From Aricia agestis (taxonomy: Eukaryota; Arthropoda; Insecta; Lepidoptera; Lycaenidae): a DNA stretch of 64,000 bases. Positions 46,501 through 58,500 of the stretch are shown here, one piece after another (the first letter of the stretch is position 1; the number at the start of each line of letters is the position of its first letter). The stretch lies in NCBI RefSeq assembly GCF_905147365.1, contig NC_056420.1, positions 12,782,001 through 12,846,000 on the forward strand. Reading direction: 5' to 3'. Both the position numbers and the translations under genes were made by a program. The notes beneath the pieces are model-generated. The model was not told the origin of the DNA. It worked only from the letters and a program-made list of their open reading frames with translations, and searched no databases.

Positions 46501-49500
46501 GCTACAAAATTATTATAAAAATACAGCAATAATATTCAGCATATGAACATTCCTTTCTCTTTTATTAATTTCCTATTTTTTGTTTATTATACTCTGTACC
46601 AAAATATGATATCAGCACCAAAGTAATACCAATTTATTTAAATTCAAGCATACATTCAGTATCATTAACTACATATTTACCATTTGAATTTTTTTAGGTG
46701 AATATTGAATCAAGATAAGTAAAAAAAATAGGATTTTGTAGCGATTTCGGCAACGCGGCAAATATATTATGGTCAAGGTCGTTTGCTCAGGGGATGGCCT
46801 TAAAATACTTACTGCCACGCTCAGATACATTGAATGATGATTAAACTTCAATTTATTTATAACTTTATTATTATTATTAATTTAATGAAGAGTTTGACAT
46901 TTTCACATACAGACAGTAATGTAACTTTAGTCAAAATGTTTATTTAATTACAGTTAAGTACTCATAATAAACTAGCTATTTGATAAAACACGAATTAAAT
47001 TACATTTTCTAAAAATGATTCCTAGCTAGATCGATTTATCGCCCCCGAAACACCCTATATACTAAATTTCATGAAAATCGTTGGAGCCGATTCCGAGATT
47101 CCAATTATTATAATTTATAATATATGGGCAATCTAGACGAATATCCCATCGTTAGTATTGGTCTTATATAACAGGCCAAATGACAATATAATATGAAGAG
47201 GCCATATACCAATGCCGAATTACATACATTTGAAGCGTATTTAATACGTCTCATCGTATATAGCATATTATAGCGTGCTATGGACAGTGTCACAATCGTA
47301 GTGGTAAACGTGAAGAGACAATACAGAAATACAGAAGAGAGAAAACAATACGCATGTAAGGTATAAAGACCTCGCCATGCGAATAGGTATTATGCGCGAT
47401 ACGCACAATTAATATACTTAAATGGGTCATACACTTCGTCGAATTCGAATACAATGTACGGAAATACCGACCAAATTTTATATTAATGATTGCGTAACAG
47501 ACAGGCCAAATGAATTTTCTGTGGAATTATTAGTAGATGAGACATATACACAATATGTCTTCAACCGATCAGTTTTTAGTCATATTTAGAATAGTTTTCT
47601 AAAATACGTCTAGTTCTTTAGGTATGAAGTGGCTTAGGATAACTTCAACATTTAAAATGTTAGCGAGGATTTCAACTCGAAAAAGGCTTACGATAATAAA
47701 GTAGCAGAAAATAGACCAGCTCATAAAAACTCATTAGGCTGAGCTTAAGCGAAAATCCTTTGAAATTATTTCCCTTTTCTCAGCTTAGTTTTGTATTCAG
47801 TGCTCATACTAATTAGGATTTATACTTAGACTAGTTGCTGTCCCGGCAAATTTGCCATATAAAGTCATTCGTCCACATAAAGTTAATATACCTAGCGGAA
47901 ACTAAACTTTAACTTTCTTAAAGTATTAGACTTTGAGAGTGTCTATCAGTTGGAAGCAACTGTCAAAAATGTCCGGTACTAGAAGACGAAATTCCTCAAC
48001 TTACCGCGAAGAATATAAGCTACAAAATTGAGCTTTTTTCTCGAAGGTCAGGTAGACCTTCAGAACTGGATGCCTTCTAAAAACCGCGACCGAAACTCCA
48101 TAGTTTCTGGTCTTTCTTACCTCTGTAAAGGTCACAAACAGGTTAACGAAGCGAAGCTAGCTTTACGAAATGAAGGAAGGTCTGGCCCTCGCGGGATCTT
48201 ACTCTATTGGCAATTTTCCTCAACAGATATTTTAATAAAAAGGATTTCATAACACAGTGAGTGCCTTGTCACAAACAAAGCAGCAAAAAACGTTAAAATG
48301 TTTTAAAACGTAACCGCTTAGTCCCATTTCCATGGCTGGAATATAAAATACAACCACAATTCATACAAAAAACTTTTTTTAATCTGCGGAGAGGTGTGAA
48401 ATGTCGTACATTGCGGTATGTCGCGTCTGATGTCGCTGTGAGTTTTGTAAATGGGGAATTTACATTCTCATTTTCCTCATATTTTAATTTTATACTGAAA
48501 TCTCCTTATTGCGAGGAAACATTTTTCCGCCATGAAAACTATCCTTTGTTCTTTCTTACCTTTCAAATATATCCTTACCAAATTTCATCTAAATCGGCTC
48601 AGCCGTTTAAGCGTAAAGAGGTAACTGCCAGACAGATAGATAGGCAGATACATTTTTTATAATATCACTTAATAGTAAGGAAAATATTTCGCAAAATCTT
48701 TGTGTTAAACATTAGGTAACTTCCTTTGAGAAATTCCCTGGTATGCTTTGCCGCATACCTTTAAGCTTTCGAAGCTATTATGTAAGACGGCCTTGTGCCA
48801 GGCGAATTTTCATCAACAAAGCCTTTTTAAGTGGTGCAACACTAACGAGACAGATCTTTGTCGGCATTAGCCTCCAATTAGACTTTAGGTCACATTGTGA
48901 TGCAGTTGACGTAATAAAAGCCAAATGCATCATAACTTCTAATATATGATTAGTGCGCGAGTCATGAGAGAGTTGAGGAATAGGCCGTAAAAGTACCCTT
49001 TTGCTGAAACTTTCTTAGTGATTCCTCAGAAGTTGCAACCGGAAGAAAGTGTGTTGTATGACACAGTTTTAGCTAAGATTGACGCCATTAACGCAAATAT
49101 TAAATAGCAGTTGAGCAGCTCTGGATTTATAAAAAGGCCGTAGGTATAGGCCGCGGCCTAGTGGGGCGGCAACGTCCTAGGAGGGCAGCAGATTTCGTAC
49201 ACGGAGCGGCGGAAATACAGTGAAGCAAAATAAGAAATATTATATAAGTCCGGCACTGTAGTTGAATGTCAAACAAATTCTATATATTAATACGTGAGCC
49301 AAAAACTTTGTATCCCTTTTGACGAAAAATGGGGAAACGTAGGTGAATGAAATTTTGCACAGTTATAGTTTATATGGCGAAGGAGTGCATCGAGCTAATA
49401 TTATTTTGAAATTATGCTTTTATCATACATTTTTTTAACAAATAAAACATTACACACACTACGAAAAATTTGCGAATTATACTCTTGTACTTATGGTTAA

Positions 49501-52500
49501 AGTCTGATGACAACAAGGTGAAAAATTGAAAATGGATTATAGTTTTTTTTATTGAATCTTAAACACTATTAGACAATGCTTACACGGCCAGTCTGAGATC
49601 AGCTGAGTCCCTGAGACAAGAGTTGAAAAAAATTAAAAAATATGATAAATTCAATATTTTTTTACAAAATATAGGCAGTAGTCCTAATGACGTTGAAACT
49701 AAGGTCGAATTTCGACCATTGGGCGATCTCTAGTAACACTAATGAAACGTCTCTACTGCCCCACTAAATGGGTAGTAATTGGGTAGTGGTTCTACGGTAA
49801 TTACCATTGAGTACATGCACGGATACAGTGTGCGGTCTTGCGCCCCGCACTGCACAGGTATAGTTGCCGGCGTCGCTGCCGTTGACGCGAGCGAGACGTA
49901 GCACGCTGTCCGCACCCCCTGGGACTTGCTCGGTCTTCACGCTGCGGACAAGAAATATATTATTAAGTAGACGTTGCCCACAATGTTGCATCGAAAGGAA
50001 CTTGCTCGGTTTTTACGCTCGCACTGCAGATATAAAAGCAATTATTATTCAACTAGCAACTTGATGATATTTGTAATTTCGTCACACGGAAATTCATTTA
50101 TCGCACACCAGCTGTACTTTTTTTAAGAAAAAAATGATATCTTCTTGTCTTTTTGAGTCTAAGGGCACTATCACACTGGCGATTAGCGAGCGATTTGAAA
50201 GCGACGCGACTGCGCAGCGCACACGCCGCGATGACGCCGCGATTGCGCGGCGTGCACGCAGCTTGCCTTCGGCGTTTTGGACACTCAGCAGCAAAATAGA
50301 TTCTGACGTCACTCCCTAGACGAGTATACTATATATAATAATAATCTGTGTAGACGAGTGTACAAAATGGCGACGCTGCGCTGCCGCGACGTGCACGCCG
50401 CGCAATCGCGGCATGTGCGCTGCGCAGTCGCGTCGCTTTCAAATCGCTCGCTAATCACCAGTGTGATAAGGCACTCAAATCGCCACATAAAATCTCGGCT
50501 TATGAGACATAAAGAATTGGTAGACATTATACAGTCGACAGACAAAAATACAGTCATCATGTAAGGACGCATTGGCAGCAAAAAATCAGGTCATGTAAAT
50601 CAATACAATTTGTAATAAGACAATGGAAATTCTACCATATTCAAGGACGAAATTTTATAGCAATATATTTTCAACACGACATAAGCGATAATCGACCTAA
50701 ATCAGTATATCTTTCGGAAGTATTCAATTCGGCTTCAACCATACTCAAGGACAAAATTCTACCATAAGATTTACTAAACGGCATATGGGATAATAGACCT
50801 AAATATATCTTTCGGAAGTATTCAATTCGGCATGCGTGCCAGCGCGTCATACATCGGAGGTCGGATCAAGCACGTGAAAGACCAATAAAAAGATCCCTCA
50901 TTTATTCCGGTCACGCACCGCAATCTTTACGTGACTTATCAAATTTCAAAGTGACATAGATTTTGTGGCTTCATTTGAATAACCTAAGTGGCGCTTAGGA
51001 TGTTGTTAGCGCGTTAATGAGCAGGTTTTATGCTAATAGGCTTAGACCCAATCTCACCAACGACTGTAAAAGTTAATGTTCGAATCACGCTTCCTCTTTC
51101 GTTTTTCATATGAATGAAAGAAAAGACATAACATTTTATTAAGTTATTAGCACTAACTTGGTGAAATTGGGCCTTATTCTGTGGCGGTGCCCACAATTGG
51201 CGCTACCTTCCCGCATCGCGCTATCGAAGTTTTCTAAGTGGGTCGGTATATATCATAAAGTTAATATACCTAGCAGAATAGAGCAACAATCTCGAGCTGT
51301 CAAACGACACCAAAATTGGTTTTCATCTGTGTGAAAAATATGTGTACGTAAACACTTACACAAGCATGATTGAACATGAATTCTATGAGATTAAATTGTC
51401 AACGTGCGGCACGTGCCGACTGGACGTCAAAAAAAGAGCGCTGCTGTCATGTATCACACGGCTCTTTTTACCACACAGTGTTACTGATACGAGTAGTGAC
51501 ATCTCTCTTGCTCAGGCCTTTTTTTCTCTATTCCGCTAGGTATATTAACTTTATGGTATATTTACGACAGCTGTAATCAATCACGTGGGCTTCGGTCTGA
51601 TCGAGCATACCACCTCGCTCAGTCGGAAGATCTTCCTCTGGGGAAGCCACACATATTATACCCAAAGTTCGTCCAGAGTATCATGACCGGGCATTTCGAA
51701 AATGTTTATCAGTACCGTAAACGTACGTGTACCTACACTAGTTTTTATTATTCGTAGACCTACACGTTACTTTTGCAGAAGTCATGTTAGTGTCAATGTC
51801 ATATACAATAATAATTATTACAGTAGATAATGTCATACGTGGGAGAGCCATGCTTCAGCATGAATTTTTTTACGTGGGAGAGCCATGCTTCGGCACGAAT
51901 GGGCCGGCTCGACCGGAGAAATATCACGTTCTCACAGAAAACCGGCGTGAAACAGCGCTTGCGCTGTGTTTCGCTGAGTGAGTGAGTTTACCGGAGGCCC
52001 AACTCCCTTTCCTATCCTCCCCTATTCCTTTCCCTTCCCATCCCTACCCTCCCCTATTACCCTATTCCCTATTATCAGTCAGTGTCACGGTCTCTGTCAC
52101 AGTCACGGTTACGGACACTAAACCGATTACAGAAAATTAATATGGGTCTACCAGAATCTGATGGCAAAAAGTGAGAAAATAAGTTGATTCTGGCAATACC
52201 GGGGTAATTGGAATACATCATTTTGATCCTTTTTAGGGTTCCGTAGCCAAATGGCATTAAACGGACCCCTTAATATAGATTCGTCATGTCTGTCTGTCTG
52301 TCCGTATTTTTCTTATAGCGGTTGATTCTGCGTGTTAAATATGCTAATATAAATATTTATCCAATGATCAAGGATACTTTTTCAAAATTTGCTGTTAAAA
52401 ATTGCCATCAGATTCTTACGAGAATTATAACGATACATAGTATATTACGATCAGTAACTGACACTACTATAAAAAACAGGGTTACGATAGTCAAACAGCA

Positions 52501-55500
52501 CAACCAACGCACAATTCTTATAACAGTGTACTGATATTGATTCCAAGCTGCAAAAATTATCCGAAAACTTATCAAGACTATCCATTTTAAGTAATTTGGA
52601 AATTAGTTTAAAGACCAATCGTAAACGAGATTTCTATCTAATAAATATAATCAGAATATAACACATTCTAATTTCCTAGATGTTCAACCCTTGTCTAACC
52701 CTTGAAAATCCTAATGAACCTTCAAATATCTGAACAAATCCAATAATTTGTTCCACGTAATGAACATTGAACAATCGTGACCTACATCGGGCGTCGAGGG
52801 ACCACCTTGTTCCGCAATATCTTAATGTGCAAGAGCTGTAGTGAGCAGATACATTTTGCAATTCAGATGAGACTTGTTTCCTTTTTGTATTTTTTTATCG
52901 TAATGTAATCAGATAAATTTATTTTATAGAGTACTACGTTATTTGGTTGCGTTATGTTTTGACACACTAACAAATTTGACATAGATCTTCCAAATAACTG
53001 GAAGGCCACGTTGTTTCGTTGTGTTGCCGGTATATGCCTTATCTGCGTCGTAAGGCCACAACAAAAAACAAATTGACCAATCAGAGCAAGTAGTCTCATC
53101 CGTTTTTCCATGTTTAGCCAATGAAACGTCGCATCCAATAACGCAAACTACAAAACATGGCATATCATAAAATAAATTCAAAAGAACGTAGCGTTGACAA
53201 AACGCAAAGAACATCGTGGCTTCACTTTAAATCTCTGATGGCGCTATGAAAATGTCAGTAAATACAGAACTTTCAATGGCTGAAAACTTGCTATTATATT
53301 CCAATACAATATTAGTCCGTAAAAGCCGGCCGCATACATACATTTTCCGTTCCGTATTCGAATGCATGGAATTATTCGTTTTTTTCCGTACGTAAAAAAT
53401 TCAGCACGTATATTTCAAATGCAAGAAAACGCGAACGTTTGCCCTAGTCTCCCGGAATTTCGAATACGGAAAACGTATTCAGAAATCGAAAACAAAAAAA
53501 GTGTGTTTGCCAGCCTACAGGGACATAACTATGGGTCTATTAGTATCGCCGGGTTAGTTCCCGAACCGGTGGTAGGCATCATGTAGGACTTTCTGAAAAC
53601 ATTTATTTTAAATTTATTCAGAAATAAAACAATTTTGATTTGATTAAGAAAAATGCACGGCATGCGCGCGGCCTGCTGGAATTCGGCCTGCGCACTTCCG
53701 TGCGCTTTGATTAACCCTACCTGATTCCACCCCTCGAAGTGTCAGAATTCAGTGCCCGTCCCTCGTGAAGCCAGGTGAGCACAGCAGGTGTATCCACATG
53801 CCGCGCTCGGCACACCAGCGCCAGGGTTGACTCAGCCTCATAGTACTTTTCTAGTAGAGGACCACCAGCCTCGTCGACTACCCACACTTGGGGAGCTGAA
53901 AAGAATTGCAAGCTGAGAATTCGCTATGCTTTGTCTAGATATAATTTAAAAAATATACTAGATGACGCCTGCAAGTCCGTTGCGCCAAAATTCTTTTATA
54001 GTGCGGGAACCGTAAATTTTTCCGGAATAAAAAATGTCCATTGTCCTTTCCTGGGACTTGAAGTATTTCCATACCTCTCAGCCAAAATAGGCTCAACGGT
54101 TTGGGCGTGAAAAGGTAGCAACAAACTGACTTTCGCGTTTATAATAATACTTAACATTATAGTAAGATAGAAAGATTTTTTTCGAATTAAGTACTCGTAT
54201 TATTTACTTTAAGGATTTCAGATGTCCTAGTCCTACTATTATAACCAAAAAGATAAAACTGCAAAATACGTTTATAGCAGAGGTATAAATGTATTATCAG
54301 AAAAATTTATTATACACACATCCTTATAAAATACAGTTTATTTCAAAGTACACTTTGAGTTAGTAAAAAGATTGAATGTGTGTTCCTTTTATTCGAAAAG
54401 TGTTCAACTGAAAACCTCCGTATTATATAAACTAATTTGAAATAAGATTTCATGTTGAACAAATTTGTATTCTATCCGTTGGTAGAAGTTCGTAGTTAGC
54501 CATGTATAGCGTTTTTAAGTAATTCTCGCTGGTTTTGGAGCTTGGAATTTTGTTCTTTTCCCAGCCAACTATCTCCAAAGATAGTTAACAAAGTTGACTT
54601 TTGTTACGTAACTGTTTACAAATTATATAGTTCAAAGTTTTCGAGGATAAAACTCGGTGATACTAAAATGTACATTAGATTCTCTGCTTCTAAATAGGTC
54701 AGTGGGTTACAAAGAGTTTCCAATTTGTTGTATCATTTTACACAATATTAGCTTTGATATTATGAAGCTTTGTAAGTCTTTCTTGATTTTAATTTAATTT
54801 TTCATACGATTCGCTTACAATAATTAAAGAGTAATTGCCTTCAACGTTTACCGTAATAATTACAACGATCATTATACTAATTAACATAATTACTTCTGCA
54901 TCATTACTTACTATTAATATGTAAATAGGTTCTGCTAACTCTAGGCGGATGTGTTGATATTTGACATTCGTATACCCCCTCATCATCAGGCTTCACTTCT
55001 CGGATGAGCAGCCTCCAATTCCCAGGGTATCTCTTGCCGACTGACACTCTGTTGTCAGCAGCATAAGTCACAGCTCCAACAGTGAGGAGTTCTGGCATCT
55101 CATCTCTACCTCTACGACGTACCCAAGATACCTAAAATTATGAATTTCGTTTAATAACTAAATATAATATTTGTAGTGCAACATTAATTATATTATTCTT
55201 ATTATTATCAGAGCGTTAAAATTCATGAATTTTATAATATATAATAACATTATTTTTAACATAATATTATCCTGTTAAAAATCGTTATTTATTTTCATCT
55301 TAGAGACAAACACTTGTCTTGAATTTTAAAATTCCATCTGGAAGTTGCTATACGACTTTATAGTTCTGTTTGAGTGTTTGCTAATAAAACAAACTTTTAT
55401 AGTAAAAAGCCACCTCAAAGCACGGTTGATAATATTAAAAGCATTTTAAAGTATATTTCTGTCCGCGAAGAAACTTTTTTAATATGCTAAAGAATATAAG

Positions 55501-58500
55501 ATGAGCACTAAAATATCTTCGTAGCGGGGAATGTATCTTCTTTAGTACGGAGTTAAGATTGCTTTCCGTTCATTCATCTTCCAAGTTGAGGTCAAATGGA
55601 AGTCGCCCTGGATAATCTGCCTAGGTGAGGAATAGTGCTAAATTTATAGCCTCGGAAAATATTAAAATTATGTAGATCCCTAGTCATTTTCCAGCCAAGG
55701 AGCTTGATTATACGTCTAAATGTAAAGTAGGTCTGGCTGAGCTCATCACGATTAAGCCACTAAAAATTATATTCGCTTGTAAAGATTTTTGTGGTTCGAG
55801 TTTTAAAATTTATTTTTCTATTTTAGTTACGTCCAGACTCTAAATTGAACTATCTGAATAACAAATTAGTGTTCTTAAATGTTTAATGTCTCTATAAGAA
55901 TTCATTGTTCTTTTTAATTCCGAATTAATTTGAATGGAAATATGTTTTCAGAATTATTTTGCATTTACCTACCATTTGATCAGGAACTAATAAGAAGAGC
56001 CGTCTTAAAAAAAACTGACCTTTTAGCAAATAGGTGAAAAATCGTCTTCTTAGTGATACTTATAATTCTTACCGTCTTATCCTGAAGGAGACTGATCCGA
56101 CAATTCAAATGCGCATCTTCCCCTAACTGTACAGTAATCTTAGTGATATTCCCAACAGGGGTATCTTCAAACGTCGGTCCATATCGCCTATCGTGGTCAA
56201 AGTACGTATTCTTTACATTGACGACATGGGGTACCATATTCAGTACCTCCGTGGGTGGGTAAGTATTGGTACCATCTGGGTCCCTGGTGGGCTGTGGTAC
56301 TTTGAATGATTTGGTACTATCTATGGTGGAGTTGCCAAGTTTGAGCATCACAGGCGACGGAGAAAGGGGAGTGCTGAGTGCGTAGTAGGGCGTCACTGTG
56401 TCCGCCGTTGATGATGATGTTGGATTATCTGAAAGAAGAGTTCAGTATTATATTTCTAAGAATTTAATTACTAAGAATTATTATTTATTTCTCAGAATTA
56501 TATCCGGGTTGAGATGAGATTAATTATAATTTACTAGAAGTAAAAACCAGTTTGGTTTTCTTTTAAGCTAGAAATCTTTTAAACTAGAAAATTAAATAAT
56601 ATTTTTATTCGGATGCGTGGTTGCATCCTAATAAAAATATTATTTTACAGTAATTATACACTTTTCTTCGTTTGAAAGGCTTATGTCTATCCCCGACGAC
56701 TCGACGTCTACTTTAGGCACTGAACTCCATTATACAAGTACGCGTACTTGTATAATGGAGTTCAGTGACTTTAGGTTCCTTTCATAAGAAACAGCCTAGT
56801 CGATATAAAACTAATAAGTTTCAGAACCTATTTGGATTCAAACTAACTTTTCCTCTTTTCATTTAGTACTAGCTGTTGCCCGCAACTTCGTCCGCGAGAA
56901 TGTATGTTATTAAAATCGAGATTTACAAAATTGAACACCCATCTACGACTATTTTATTTGGATCTACATTACACACGAAATTTTTAATGCACCACGAAAA
57001 TAAAATATAATTATAAAAATTGTAACTGTACTAAGTATAGCTAAATTAATATTGGAATTTGTTGTGTTAGACTGTTGCCAATAATAATTATGACAAAAAC
57101 GCTTGAAGGCACGGATTAATTTCCTGCTGTCCACGATCACCGTAGTATGCGACATCAGATTTACACTGTAGGTTGTCTAGCATTGTAGTTCTTTCGTCTT
57201 GGCAGAAAAAGCTCTCCCAGAGAACATGATTCAAACATACTGCCTCCGGTCGTACATATTCTACCATTTCTACCTATGTGCTCGACCGATGCTAGTAACT
57301 TAGATCCGTAAAGTTTGACTTTAAAATTTCCATGGCTGGTAACGAATTGAGATACGCAGTGGTCAATATGCATCCAGGGTTTGGATAAGCGTTTACGAAT
57401 ATTAGGTAAAGTTTTAAAGATCGACCTTTGCTAGAATCGGTAATCACTTTGGTTGTCGTTGTAAATTCCGAGGAGTTTCTTCAATTCCATTACTTATCAA
57501 GTCACCGTTTTTAGGGTTCTGTACCCAAAGGTTAAAAACGGGACCCTATTACTATAAGACTTCGTTGTCTGTCCTTCTGTCTATCTCCAGGCTGTATCTT
57601 AAGAACCGCTGTAGCTAGAATTCTGAAATTTTTACAGATTGTGTATATCTGTTGCCGCTATAATAACAAATACTGAAAACAAAATAAAATCAATATTTAA
57701 GGGGGGCTCCGATACAACAAACATGATTTTTTTGGCCTTTTTTGCTCGATACCAATAATTACAACAGGCAGGCAGTTGAAATTTTCACAGAATCCTTAAA
57801 TATATGTGTTATTTGATAATTAATAATAAAATTGGAATATAATTAAAATTTAAGGGGGGTTCCCATACAAAAACACAACTTTTGGTCTATTTTTTCTCTA
57901 TAACGGTACGGAACCCTTCGTGCGTGAGTCCGACTCGCACTTGGCCGATTTTATTGTAAACATGGTATCAAATTCGGGCAATCTATATAACAAAAAAAGA
58001 ATTTTGAAAATCTGACCACAAACAGCAAAGTAAACATTAACTCCTCCTTTTTTTTAAAGTCGGTTAAAAAAAAGTATCTAAGATGTTGACCAGGGATGTA
58101 AGGTATCATCATGCCAAATTTCATTGAAATCAGTCCATCGGATTCAGAGATTAGCCTGTACAAACAGACAAACAGACAAACAGACAGAGAAACAAAAATT
58201 TCAAAAACAGTTAAAATGTATTCTACTACTCTTCTAATATGCCCCTGACTCATTTTTTCAAGTTTATTTTCAATGTACAAAAATTTTACCTCTACGATTT
58301 TATTATAATTGTATAGATGATATCATACCTCTAGATTCACATTAAAATTCTTTAGTGCTTTTTAATAATTAAGATGGAGAAAAGTTGCTATGTCAAAATA
58401 ATACGTGGGAGAGCCATGCTTCGGCATGAATGGGCCGGCTCGACCGGAGAAATACTACGGGCTCACAGGAAACCGGCGTGAAACAGCGTTTGCGCTGTGT

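Noticed and set aside
48028..48252. 74-codon plus-strand frame in intron 5
   Set aside because: No recognisable domain, no splice context, and it opposes the host gene. A transposase remnant cannot be excluded but is unsupported.
50094..50581. Overlapping frames on both strands near 50.1-50.6 kb
   Set aside because: They fall in the two arms of a foldback MITE and are mirror images of one another.
52863..53214. Two overlapping 91-codon minus-strand frames in intron 4
   Set aside because: They look coding-like by length only; no domain and no in-phase splice sites linking them to Dpr-like exons, which already join perfectly without them.
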